Assembly (NCBI GenBank): GCA_036346405.1
Contig: CM070561.1
Location: forward strand, 30,474,215 to 30,538,214
Direction of reading: 5' to 3'
Source of the DNA: Phyllostachys edulis
Taxonomy: Eukaryota > Streptophyta > Magnoliopsida > Poales > Poaceae
Length of the DNA: 64,000 nucleotides
Below the pieces are notes generated by a model. It worked only from the letters and a program-made list of their open reading frames with translations, did not search any database and was not told where the DNA came from. The translations under genes and the position numbers were made by a program. Positions 48,883 through 59,491 of this stretch are shown here, one piece after another. Every line of letters starts with the position of its first letter. Within the stretch, counting starts at the first letter, position 1.

Positions 48883-49383
48883 TCATCCTCCCCTTCTTGA
48901 AGAAAAACCGTCATCGGTTTTAGTGTAGTCTTTATAGTTTTCTTTTTGCTGACCACCACCAAGTCGCTCTTGATTTTTTTCATCGGTCATGGACAGCAAA
49001 GCATGGAACTCACCCTTATGCATAAAAGTATACTGGTTGGACCGTCCTTGATGTGTAACATTCCAATCAAATTGCCATGGACGCTCAAACAAGATATGAC
49101 CAGTATGCATAGGTATCACATCACACTCTACCTTGCCGACATGGCCATCAATAGTAAGCGACACTCTCACCTTGTATATGATCTTGACTTTGTTGACGTT
49201 ATTAAGCCATTGGATATAGTATGGTTTAGAATGCCTCCATGTAGACAATGAGAGTGATTCTACCACATCCTTACCTATCATGTTGCTCAAACTCCCATTA
49301 TCAATAATAAGCTAGCATACCTTCTCTTTGATCTTGCAATCGGTTTAAAAGATATGGTGTCGTTGTCCTTTCCCAATAATAAC
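48883..49383 (-). pseudogene. retropepsin-like protease region, broken
   Basis: Aspartic protease that processes the polyprotein. An active-site-like LIIDNGSLSNM lies near 49320-49285, where the usual triplet is D-S/T-G, so the central residue is altered. The later signature is CDVIPMHTGHILFERPWQFD, as in plant gypsy proteases. Stops upstream of 49290 and a frame change near 48980 break the gene. The reading sense continues from the zinc-knuckle region beyond the inserted LTR. Confidence 0.65.
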
Positions 49384-50042
49384 TATCAGACCCCAGGCGT
49401 CGAATACCCGAAGCCCTCGTGTGTATACCGTACTAGTCCCATGATCAGTTGCTAGTACACACATCCACAACGTTGGCATTCATATCCATACATTCATACA
49501 TACAAAATGAAGAAAATATGGTACATAACTTAAGCGATTACATTATTTACAACAAAAGGGCCGGCTGACCAAATAAAAGCTTAAGTATTGAAGTAGCAAA
49601 TGTAACAACGAAAGCAAAATTTGTATAATGAGTCAAACATTCCAGCGACATGCCCATCTGAAACCTCAGGCAACTGACAAGAGACAAGTCCTAGAAACAC
49701 CCGTCATCGATCCCACCGGTTCTGGGTGCAAAGAAGACGTCGTCCGACGTAAGATCACCCTCTAACTGTGAGCAACAATTTAAGTAAGATTGAGTACATT
49801 GTGCACTCAACAAGACTTGTAGTGTATTGCAAAATTTGTATGAATGCAAGGCTAACAAGAGATGAGGCTCTATGTTACAAGTTATTTTCATTATTAAGCA
49901 AATTTTATTTGCAATATCAATACGTAGTATTTGCAATAGAAATTTAAAGAGCAGTTAAATAGATAAAGGACAATAAGTAAGTAATTGAATAAATAACAAC
50001 TTGCAACCCTCCTCGGCTGTGAGACACCACTACTACAGAAAA

Positions 50043-50275
50043 GGTATTCACAGACGGTTCAAAAACATCATCACAGACGGTTTCGTGAGCCGTCTGAGTT
50101 TATGGATCAGTGATGACATGAGGTTTCAAACCGTCTGTGATGCATACTTTCACAGACGGTTATTAACTGAAAACCGTCTGTGATAGGAACCTATCACAGA
50201 TGGTTTGTGGCTGAAACCATCTGTGATAAGTATATATCACAAACGGTTTGTGGCTGGCACCATCTGTGATGACTT
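50043..50275. repeat. CACTA-2 left subterminal repeats
   Basis: About ten copies of CACAGACGGTT or its complement in alternating direction. Confidence 0.85.
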
Positions 50276-50978
50276 TTCTCTATAAAGCCCCAAGCAGTGG
50301 CTGCTTGTGCCATTAAAACCGGCATCATATATTATATTATATTATATTATATATTGTTCGTAGTCTCTCAGCCACTTTAGGGGGATCGTCCACGCAGCAT
50401 GAGAAGGATGAGACAGTAGCCACGAGCAACCTCATTGAGCCCCTACAAATTTAAAAAGTATAGATGCAAGGAGATCGTCAGGACATCCAATTACCTGGAT
50501 GTTGTCGATAGGTAATTGGACGTCGCTATGTTTAGAAAGTAACGTGGACACGTAGGAATTCTGACTGGGAAGTGGCATCATGTATCAGCAACCAACCATT
50601 CTTGAGCATGTAATCGTCTTTAAACCCAACAAGAACACCAAGCGACAATTACATGCTCAAGAATTGTTGGTTGCTGATAGATGATGCCACTTCCCAGTCA
50701 GAATACCTACACGTCCACATCACTTTCTGAACATAGCGACGTCCAATTACCTATCGACAACATCCATGTAATTGGATGTTCTAACGATCTCCTTGCATCC
50801 ATACTTTTTAAACTTGCAAGGGCTCAATGAGGTTGCCCGTGGCTACTGTCTCATCCTTCTCATGTCAAGGTGGACGCACCCCTAAAGTGGTCAGATTACG
50901 AACAATATATATATAATATATATATGATGCCGGTTTTAATGGCACAAGCAACCACTGCTTGGAGACTTTATAGAGAAG
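50276..50978. repeat. Large hairpin (inverted repeat) inside CACTA-2
   Basis: The left arm (50276-50620) and right arm (50640-50978) are near-perfect reverse complements with a loop of about 20 bases. Landmarks are tgccattaaaaccggcatca against tgatgccggttttaatggca, and cttgagcatgtaat against attacatgctcaag. AT repeats near the arm bases differ in length. Confidence 0.9.
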
Positions 50979-52264
50979 AGATTATGAATGGAATGGTAGG
51001 ATGTACCTGGGACGCAAGGTAGGAGAACTTGACTGGCATGAACACAGTTACACAGACAAAGGTGAAATGAATGGCGAGAGACGGGTGAAGAGGTGTTGTA
51101 GTAGTTTTTGATTCATTTGGTCTTGTTTTCGAATACAATACACACCAAGCCTAAACCTTTACAAATCTGAAAAGTTAATTGCAGCCAAGCCCCATCTGAA
51201 CCACATCTAATGTAAGCCAACCAAGCATAAAGCTAGAACCAGCATCAATAACCCTCAGTATCCATTAGAGAGCATTAAACCCACCATCCCCATTCATTTT
51301 TATCAATCTGAACCCACAACATGAACTAAGCAAGATGCATATATATAGAATGCACATACACCAATAGCCCTCAGTTTACATTTCATAGAGCAAGGGGACT
51401 ATTAATATGAACTAATTATCAATTTAATTTTAGCATAAGACTATTAACATCATTGAACAGTTCAATAGCTAGCAAGGTGTCACTAGCCAACAAGCATCTG
51501 CATGATCATTGCATTCATTTATATTTATGATTTCTCTATACTTCTCTCTACATGTATGTATTACACATTTACACTTGTCTGCAATGATGCACTTCTCTTC
51601 ATGTATGTATGTATTACACATTTAGCATCTGGGCTCTGGCTAATGGCCATCACCATCAGCATCAACCAACAACTAGACAACATCAAGAAGACAAGAAGGG
51701 GACTTACGCGTTAGTGGGAGAGCCGGAGAGGTTTGGAGGCGCGAGGGAGGTCCGAGGTAGCTCAACGAGCCAATGGCGAGAGGGAGGAGGAGTTGGAGCT
51801 ACGGCGTAGGGAGGAGGAGCCAGGGTCGACGGCGCAGCGAGGGGTGACTAGGAGTTTGATCTGGCGGCGCAGGGAGGAGGGAGCTTGATCCGGAGGTGCG
51901 GGAGCTAGCGGAGAGGGAGGCGGAGCTCGGTTCAGATGAATACCAACAGCACAAACCAATAGGTGATAGATCTGTCTTACCTCGACATCGCCGGTGGAGA
52001 GCTAGCCGGGGGGAGGAGGAAGAGGGGAAGGCGCACGGTGTCACCGTAGTTGTGGCACAACGATGACACTGCAAAAGACACTCTTATCGTACGAGTGTCT
52101 TGTGTAGTGAACTGTGGTGTCACAACCGTCGGCGACGGAAAGAATGCATGGCGGCGTCGGCGACGGGGTCACTCAGGTGGGGAGGGGAATGGACGAGAGT
52201 AAGGGCGGCGCTGGGGAGTGACGAGTTAGAGCGCAAACCCTAGCAGCCGGGCTTCTACTAATAA

Positions 52265-52390
52265 AGAGACTTATCATAGACGGTTCTATTATGGAACCGT
52301 CAGTGATACTTATCACAGACGGTTCCATAATGGAACCGTCCATGATATGGGACTATCACCGACGGTTCCATTATGGAACTGCTCGTGAAA
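52265..52390. repeat. CACTA-2 internal block of terminal-type repeats
   Basis: Five arms of the type ACGGTTCCATTATGGAACCGT, far from both ends. The same block is at 24120-24262 in CACTA-1. Confidence 0.75.
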
Positions 52391-52483
52391 TGATTTTTTT
52401 CTCAAGTATATTTATTTTGTATATACACTTACATGACATGAAGAAATTACATGTTTATATGTCAATTTTGTCATTTAAATATC

Positions 52484-52486
<3 letters not shown>

Positions 52487-52557
<71 letters not shown>

Positions 52558-52598
52558 TGTATGTATGTATGTATGTATGTATGTATGTATGTATGTAT
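52487..52598. repeat. (TA)n then (GTAT)n microsatellite in CACTA-2
   Basis: About 44 bases of TA followed by about 17 GTAT units. The MYVCMYVC reading frame across it is spurious. Confidence 0.95.
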
Positions 52599-52759
52599 AG
52601 TAATAATTCAACATATAATTAATATAGTAACTTCACCTCCAAACTTTTTAGTTTTGGAATTTTCATATTGGCGATCGCACAAAAGATTAAAAAAAGTAGA
52701 AACCTATAAATAAACAAAGTTTTTCTAGTGGCGGAGGTAGGTCGCTATCTCCGCTTTCA

Positions 52760-53306
52760 ATACTTCAGGGCAAGGCGTCGGGGCGACGGTTCATGATCGA
52801 ACGAAGCTCTAAAATCGCCCACTCACGACGCGCTCGCTCGAAAGTGTCTCCAAGACCCTGATCGTTGAACCAAGAAGAATTGAATCCATAGGCTCTCTTC
52901 CTTTGCTTAAGGGGTCTCGGCCGTCGACTCGGTTGTTCGCCACCTCGACACGCAGCCCAAGTGACGGAAGCCTCCCGGAGACGCAACGCCATTTTGGAGG
53001 ACCACGCCAATGACACGGTAAACTCGCTGAAAGTGGGAGATCACCCTGAAGACATGGCGGAGGAGGATGTCGAGACGGCGGAAGGTGGCCGTCACCTACT
53101 TCGGCAAATTCTCGGACAGAGGAGTGAAGACACTGTTGAAACAGTGTTCTTCCGCAAAGATGGTTCAACGTCTGATGAGAGGTGCTCAGACAAAGGCGGC
53201 TAGGTAGGCTAACAATGCCGACAACAAGGAAACAGAAGAGGCAGCCATTTTTGTTTTTTGTATAAGTGGAGATGATCATCTTTGATGGCGAATGATCCTT
53301 TTTATA
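52760..53306 (-). pseudogene. Small CACTA-borne ORF with TATA box, counterpart of 23237-23734
   Basis: On the minus strand a TATA box (TATAAAAA, 53306-53299) precedes an ATG at 53248 that opens MAASSVSLLSALLAYLAAFV and then meets a stop. Later, in another frame, comes RRLDILLRHVFRVISHFQ, which lines up with GRLELLLQWTNARVSRIW of CACTA-1. A further open stretch ends with RREWAILELRSIMNRRPDALP near 52765. Two copies with the same layout suggest an old gene in the element. Neither copy is intact and the family is not recognised. Confidence 0.45.
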
Positions 53307-53439
53307 AAACAAGGAATAAATTTGAAGCGTGAGACGAAGAGACACATCGGGGAGCCGAAGCGACATTGATGCGACGAATTGAGATGCATCGGTGACGAAG
53401 AAACTCATCAGGCTTCAACTGGGAGTTGTAGCGATATTA

Positions 53440-53760
53440 TCACAGACTGTTATAATAAAAAACCGTCTATGATATGTAGTAATATTACAGACGGTTATTG
53501 TTAAGAACTGTCTGTGATGTTTCACAGACGGTTCTTTGTTGAAAACCGTCTGTGATATGTAGAATTATCACAGACGGTTATTAACAATAACCGTCTGTGA
53601 TAAGTCACAGACGGTTTTAGCTATGGACCGTCTGTGATATTACCTCTTCACAGATGGTTTTTAGTGCAGCCAGTAACACAAACGGTCTCTAAACTAAAAC
53701 CGTCTGTGATTGCATGTAATACAGATGGTTTTGGTCAACCGACTGTGATGAGGCGTCCAG
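53440..53760. repeat. CACTA-2 right subterminal repeats
   Basis: More than ten copies of CACAGACGGTT or its complement up to about 20 bases from the element end. Confidence 0.85.
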
Positions 53761-54825
53761 TATTAGCCTTTTTGTAGTAGTGCACATCTTATTTTCAGCC
53801 ATAGACATGGCACTCAACTCAAATATAAACCAACAAACCATTTCCCACATTTTCCAACAAAACCATTTTTATGTAAACCAAGACTATACCCATTAAGACT
53901 GCACTAAGCATGCTCATAACTGCGAGCACAGCTGTTTAAATATATTTATACTCTGCAGAGGTGTACAACTTTACCAACAACATACGAATTCTCTAGTTTG
54001 TTTGGTATCCGTCGATACCACCGCTCACTATCTTTGCTAAGCAGTCTAGAGCATGTATCAAAGCCTAAATCACCTAGTCTTAACATTGCACTAGCCTGAC
54101 AAATGAACACCCTCACTTCACCTGGGTACACCCCCGTCTCAGTGAAGCCTCCACCGTTGTGTCGACAAGCTTTGTGCTCGACACCATGGTGAAGGGAGCT
54201 CCTTCGAGCATGCCTACACCAGTCATGCTCGCACTATTATGGCCTACCAACGTGCAAGGCTAGTTTTCAATTGCTTAATTAGCCAATGTCGTCCCATACC
54301 AGCACATGTAGTTGTACGCTTAGGTTTATATAGGACTTGCTAGCGTTCGGTCCTTAATTGACCCGGGTGAGGATCTCCCCCTATCTACTTATGAGATACA
54401 CCTCTCACACTTCTCAGAATATAACTAAGTCCCGACAAGTGGGGCCCACACGTCAAAGAGAGGGAGAGTGCACGCTGGCATGGGATGGAGTTGGCGATGG
54501 GTTTTGGGCCAGCTTAGTTGCAGCCCAAGAGTCCGACGGGAATTCAAAAAACTATTTTTGAATTTCCAAAATTAGCTGAGTGTTTGTTGAATTTTTGAAC
54601 CTATCAAACAGGCACCAAAATTTATGACTTTTTTTAAAAGACTTATGACACAATATAGTTTTTATGTAAAATTTTAGGATTTTATGTGCTCCGTGATTTT
54701 CTCGAAAATTCTCACAAGTTGCTGCTTACATAGAATTCAATTGTTTGATTTATATAAAAAGTTCAAAATTATTTTCCTCTGATTTTTATCCTATTACCCC
54801 AACATTGGAATTTTGGGATGTTACA

Positions 54826-55179
54826 ATAACGATGTCATCACCTTGCACACTTTGAGCCATCAAGCTAACACCTTGTTCCAGATAACAAATGATTGGCTCT
54901 AGCTTCTCAGATTCATCGGAAGGTTTAGATTGATCATTGTCGCCCTCTGTTGCATAGCCATCATGTATAAGAAACACCATCTTCATGTTTGGACAATCCT
55001 TCTTCATATGACCTTGGCCCTTGCACTTGAAGCATTCAATGTTGCTAGTTCTAGCCGCAGAGAATGAACTAGAATCAGCATGTGATGCTTTTTTGACCGC
55101 TGCACTTACGACATTTGAAGCTTCCTTTAATGCACTCTAAACTGGTGTAGTGGATGCAACTGGTTTGGGAGTTGATCCT
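54826..55179 (-). pseudogene. gag C-terminus with zinc knuckle
   Basis: CFKCKGQGHMKKDC (about 55037-54995) is a CCHC zinc knuckle that binds element RNA. It is followed by a mostly acidic stretch (YATEGDNDQSKPSDESEK) and MAQSVQGDDIVI at the point where a solo LTR interrupts the frame. Upstream the region is serine/alanine-rich with one stop, and is cut by the Gypsy-3 LTR. Confidence 0.75.
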
Positions 55180-55465
55180 TGATGAGGATTAAATTCCTAA
55201 ATACTACTTTAACATTTAATTAAAAACCATGTGGCCCTTATGGTCATAACCCCCGTGGTTAAAGACCCCTGTGGTCGTGAGAATCCTAGGGGTTGCTCTA
55301 CGAGTACCCTGTTCGGAGAGGCACTATACCTATTGTCCGACCAGATAACTGCTTGAAGAATCTTTGAACTGGTACTTGTAATGAAGAGCAACCATATTCT
55401 CCTTCAAGAATTCTCAGCAATTTTCCTTATTTCATTTCGTAAAATTGGCGACTTGATCGTTGACA
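55180..55465 (+). repeat. 5' LTR of Gypsy-3
   Basis: Starts TGATGAGGATTAAATTCC and ends GATCGTTGACA, similar at both ends to the Gypsy-1/2 LTR (TGACGAGG...TGACA) but only 286 bases. A primer-type site TGGCATCGTCCATGGGG follows at about 55468. Confidence 0.7.
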
Positions 55466-55566
55466 GCTGGCATCGTCCATGGGGAAGAAGGCGTTGAGTT
55501 CTTGAAGATTTCTCGCTCAGCAATCCTCATTTACCTTCCTTCTATTTTGTTGTCACCTATGCGATC

Positions 55567-56347
55567 ATGGCAGGGACAAGGGATGAGGAGAACTGGTTTG
55601 ATTTGGCAGACTATGCCGACCTCAACATGGACGCATGCATTCGCGCCATGGAACATGATGCGATGCTGTCGTCATCCTCTTCCACCGCAGGCTCTCCGCT
55701 CACTGAGACCGGTGAGATCGACCAGATGGAAGAAGATTCATCATCCCCATCAGTGGCACTCCTAGAGGAATTGGTCGTTCCGACTGATTCGGAATGTCCG
55801 AACGCCTCTCTAAGCCCATTTTTTCTGACTAGCGAAAATGGCGAAAAAAGCTCAGCACTGCAATCGGATGGTCAAGGTACTCTCGATACGGTCATGGGCA
55901 ATCGATGTTCACCGACAATTCCTAGGTATTCCGGGGGCCGACCCACACCTGGTAGCGGTGTCAATGAAATTGCCACTGGTAGAAAGCCAGATAAAGATGA
56001 TAAAGCTCAGCATACGATCGGAAATCCGCTGGATCAGGCTGAGTCCACCACAAAGCCCACCGAAAGTGATAATCTCAAATCGTTCCCTGTCATGGATGCC
56101 CGTTGCCGAAGAAGTGGAAGGTTCTCTCTTAGTTACGATGGGAGCTCATCGAGAGATTGCTATTGGAGGCATGATGTTAATGCAATCGGTAATACCGATC
56201 GAGATGCCGTGCAAGATCCTTCACAGCATAACCCGCCAGCACCCGTTGGTGGAAATGGTGCAGACATTGGAGCATCAACTTGAGATGGCAGAGGCAATGG
56301 AACTGGTGGACATCAATCGGTTAATTCACCTGTTTCTACCCCACTAG
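55567..56347 (+). pseudogene. gag N-terminal region, Gypsy-3
   Basis: The ATG at 55567 opens MAGTRDEENWFDLADYADL, the same start as Gypsy-1 gag. The frame runs 238 residues of acidic, serine-rich, low-order protein and stops at 56283. The region before the capsid is kept but the capsid core (WLLNQP-type motif) is not found, so the product could not build particles. It is one of the longer undamaged reading frames among the gypsy copies here. Confidence 0.6.
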
Positions 56348-56639
56348 TATAATGGGTCGAACAGGACAAGCAAGAGGGTCGGAGGGGAATTCAAGTCATC
56401 GAACACCTTCTGCCAACAAGAATCCTTCAAGACCCTCGGTAACAATCCAGAACCTGCAACGAGTTCATAATATTTTAAATAACCTGGACCCTGCTCTAGT
56501 AGAGACTCTGGGGTATGTTTAGATTGCAGGGCAGGTGTCGGAGATCCTTCAGTAGACCATGCAACATATAGAGATGTACAGGGAACAAAAGGAACTCACA
56601 GAGTCATAGTTTGACTTCGTTCGAGTGTTTCGGCTAGAG

Positions 56640-57780
56640 GAATTGAAGTGAACCCAAAAAAAATAGCGACCATCGAACAGATGCGCCCTTCGACCACAAA
56701 GAAAGAAGTCCAAAAACAAATCAGCTGTATAGCAGCGCTAAGTCATTTCATAGCACGATTGGGAGAAAAATGATTACCTTTCTTTAAACTTCTTCGAAAA
56801 CACGAAAATTTTGAATAGACTAAAGATGCAAACGATGCCTTTGAAGAGATCAAAAGGTACCTTATGAATGCCCTGATCTTAGTACCTCGAAGATCAGGAG
56901 AAATATTGCTAATATACCTGGCTGCAACGCCACAAGAAGTCAGTGTTGTGCTGGTCGTTGAACGTGATAATATCCAACGACTGGTATATTACGTAAGCGA
57001 AGTCTTACATGGACCAAATGAACGATATCCAGATATACAAAAGTTGCTATACTGTCTCCTTATGGCTTCAAGGAAACTAAGGCATTACTTTCAGGCCCAC
57101 AAAGTGGTCATACCTACTAGATATCCTCTTGGTCAAGTTCTCCAAAATAGGGAATCATCAGGACAAATAGCAAAATGCACGGTCGAACTTGGGGGCTTCG
57201 ATCTCTATTTCATTTCGCGAACATCAATTAAGTCACAGGCTTTAGCAGAATTTATTGTTGAATGGACGGACCCTGAACCCACCTAAGGGCCCGAGTACGA
57301 ACACCACGAAGTGTGGACCACGTACTTTGACAGTTCCTTGATGATCAAAGGCTTGGGGGCTAGAGTTGTCCTAGCATATCCTATTGGAGAATACATTAAG
57401 TACACCACTTAGTTAAATTTTTCTACTACAAATAACGTGACAGAATACGAGGGTTTACTGGCAGGACTCTAAGCAGGCAAAGCGCTCGGGATTCATAGAT
57501 TGCTAGTGAAAGACAATTCTCAACTAGTAGCGAATCAAGTTGGGAAAGAGTATCAATGTTCAAGTCCCAAGATGTCATCTTATCTAGCGAATGTACGGAA
57601 ACTCGAAAGACACTTCTTCGGCTTTCAGATCCAACATATTCTTATAAAGGACAACTTTCTGGCAAACTAGTTGGCACGAATGGCTTTCTCAAGATCACCT
57701 GTCCCGCCTGGAGTTTTTCTCGAGCAACTCGATACACCCTCGGTGGTCGAGCATTCCGAAGACAAATAAGCTCCACTGGA
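56640..57780 (+). pseudogene. RT thumb and RNase H, Gypsy-3, broken
   Basis: The RT part starts with KEVQKQISCIAALSHFIARL, the thumb, with a stop soon after. The RT-connection/RNase-H-like part is open at 56864-57286 (LVYYVSEVLHGPNERYPDIQ, LCY-type helix, then YFISRTSIKSQALAEFI). The second RNase H has YFDSSLMIKGLGARVVL near 57330 with stops. The catalytic YxDD half of RT is missing. Confidence 0.7.
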
Positions 57781-57819
57781 GGTCGTACGGATCGATTCTA
57801 GTAGTGATTGGATGACATA

Positions 57820-58065
57820 AATCTACGATTATCTTCAGCATGGCACACTTCCTGAAGATGTCGTGGAGGCTGGTCGTAGAGCTCGAAAAGCCAAATCATA
57901 CACTCTGATCGAATGTACCCTTTACAAACGGGAGCTCACGGAGTGTTGATGAGATGCATATCTCAAACGGATGGTATGAAATTACTATCCGGCATACATG
58001 GAGGAGTATGTCGAGCGCATCATTCTTACAGAGCTCTAGTCGGTAAAGCCTTTAGGCAAGGATAC
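57820..58065 (+). pseudogene. integrase zinc-binding start, Gypsy-3, cut by Gypsy-2
   Basis: Contains LYKRGAHGVLMRCIS and IHGGVCRAHHSYRALVGKAF, the H2C2 zinc-binding segment that starts gypsy integrases. Reading ends at the Gypsy-2 LTR at 58066. A stop and a frame change near 57912 precede it. Confidence 0.7.
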
Positions 58066-58798
58066 TGTCGGTGTTTTAGAACCGAACTTACGTAAAGATT
58101 GTTTGATTCGGGGGGTCTCCTAGAATGGCACGGGAATTTTTTATACAAGTTCAGGCCTTCTCTGGAGAGAATAACAACCCTACTCCTGTGTGTGTATGGT
58201 ATTGAGTGTATTCTGAACAATCAGGGGAAAAACTAAGACTATTACAGATGATAGTGCTTATCTTCCTGATGGCCCGATTCGATCGCCCTTTCCTTCTCTG
58301 ATTGCCGCCTTTATATAGTACGTGAAGGAGTGGCAGTTTCTCCAGGTGAAGCGGCGCCTCATCACATCCTGTAACGGACGCATGTTGGCAGTAATCACCG
58401 GCGTATTAACTCCTCCACATTGCCTAACAGCTATATATCAGAGATAATGGATCATTACGTGCTATTACTTCGCAGAGTAGCAGCGTATGATGACTGTTTG
58501 AATCCTTTAATCAATTGGACCCACTTGCCTGTAGGTTTTATTGATCCTAAGGTGGTCGTAGCTGACCTGGTCGTAGAAGAACTTACGACCATAAGGTAGT
58601 CGTAGCAAGACTTACGACTATGGGGTAGTCGTAGCATAACTTACGACTATGGGGGTGGTCGTAGGAGAACTTACGACCACCCAGTAGGCTCCTCCCTTAT
58701 AACTTTAAGGGGTATACTCAGGGACCATATGATGTCATATTTACCTATAATAAGAATTATAGATAAAAGATAAAATGAGGATTATTATATCCTCGTCA
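58066..58798 (-). repeat. 3' LTR of Gypsy-2
   Basis: Minus strand TGACGAGGATATAATAATCC to AACACCGACA, 733 bases. Five palindromic GTCGTA...TACGAC units lie at about 58545-58690. A purine tract flanks it on the right, which makes it the 3' LTR. Confidence 0.88.
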
Positions 58799-58817
58799 TC
58801 TAGCCCCCCAGCTTCAA
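58799..58817 (-). promoter_or_regulatory. Polypurine tract of Gypsy-2
   Basis: Minus-strand gaagctggggggctaga abuts the LTR start TGACGAGG, the expected primer for plus-strand DNA synthesis. Confidence 0.75.
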
Positions 58818-59228
58818 GTGAAAGTAACTTACTTGGTAAAGGAGTTATAGAAAGTCTTACGGCCATGTGATGGTCGTAGAAAGATAGTCGAAGGAAAAAC
58901 TTTTCGACATTTGTGTACTACTTTGACCAGAAATATGCTTGGTCAAGAAAATTGCTTACGACTATCAAATAGTCGTAGAACACTTTTACGATCACGAGGT
59001 GGTCGTAGTATAGTGATCGGAAGAAAGACCTTTCCGATTAACATTTTCTTTGGTTAAAAAGGATCTAACCAAGGAAGTAATTTCGCTTGAGGTGTAAAAG
59101 CAAACCTGATTTTCTCGAACGGACAAGTTAGGGAATTTCAAACGACACCCGTTAGCCTGTCCGTTGGAGCGGTTCCCGAAACGGTGGCAACCTTTGGAAT
59201 GCCACGCCTCCGGCCCAAGGTACACGGT

Positions 59229-59236
59229 TATAAATA
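59229..59236 (+). promoter_or_regulatory. TATA box for the antisense gene of Gypsy-2
   Basis: TATAAATA on the plus strand, in a locally GC-richer setting (gtacacggt before, cttaccgggggttag after). It lies upstream of exons that run in the same direction and opposite to the element's gag-pol. Confidence 0.6.
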
Positions 59237-59491
59237 CTTACCGGGGGTTAGACTTAGGGTTATACTTTTTCCCAAATCGCTCCAATCGCTCATCAAGTTC
59301 TTGTCTTCTCATACCAACATCAAGTTCTTGGCTTACGACTAGATGCTTTGTCGTAGGAGAACTCACGACTAGATCTATGGTCGAGAAGAACTTACGACTG
59401 GATCAATGGTTGTAGAAGAACTTACGACCAATTTAATAATGTTCATGTCCACTTTTAACCTTTACAAAGTTAAAAAGCTTATTTAAAAGAC

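Larger units (their letters stand above)
50028..53782. mobile_element. CACTA-2: non-autonomous CACTA element
   Basis: Ends CACTACTACAGAAAAGG and CCTTTTTGTAGTAGTG, flanked by the 3-bp duplication CAC (50025-50027 and 53783-53785). Length 3755 bases. It has subterminal arrays of CACAGACGGTT at both ends, a large hairpin (50276-50978), a GC-rich block, an internal array of terminal-type repeats (52265-52390), a microsatellite, and a small gene-like unit on the minus strand. It has no transposase. It is the same family as CACTA-1 in the opposite orientation, with better preserved ends. Confidence 0.92.
49384..54825 (-). repeat. Tekay-type solo LTR holding CACTA-2
   Basis: Plus reading starts TATCAGACCCCAGG (TG decayed to TA) and ends TTTTGGGATGTTACA, flanked by the perfect 5-bp duplication ATAAC (49379-49383 and 54826-54830). 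It resembles the LTRs at 24305 and 32197: ccgtactagtcccatgatcag near the start, and a tactctgcagaggtgtacaac stretch near 53948. Without CACTA-2 the LTR is about 1.7 kb. No internal region, so a solo LTR. Confidence 0.85.
47973..55179 (-). mobile_element. Gag-protease-only gypsy element, split and truncated
   Basis: On the minus strand: gag zinc knuckle (55179-54826), a jump over an inserted solo LTR, protease (49383-48883), then directly a purine tract and a 3' LTR (48719-47973). The reading frame of gag continues into the protease across the insertion site. No RT, RNase H or integrase lies between protease and LTR, so the element depends on a partner or is deleted. Its 5' part is cut off by Gypsy-3 at 55180. 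Confidence 0.65.
55180..58065 (+). mobile_element. Gypsy-3: internally deleted Tat-type gypsy element, 3' part cut off
   Basis: Order on the plus strand: LTR (55180-55465), primer site, gag (55567-56283), then RT thumb and RNase H (from about 56640), then integrase zinc domain (to 58065), where the Gypsy-2 LTR interrupts it. The gag C-terminus, protease and catalytic RT are absent: gag runs almost directly into the RT thumb. The gag start and the LTR ends resemble Gypsy-1/2 although the LTR is much shorter. Stops are frequent in pol. Confidence 0.8.

Noticed and set aside
52291..52713. Open frame of 140 codons with a tyrosine/valine/cysteine/methionine repeat
   Set aside because: It is a translation of the (TA)n(GTAT)n microsatellite.
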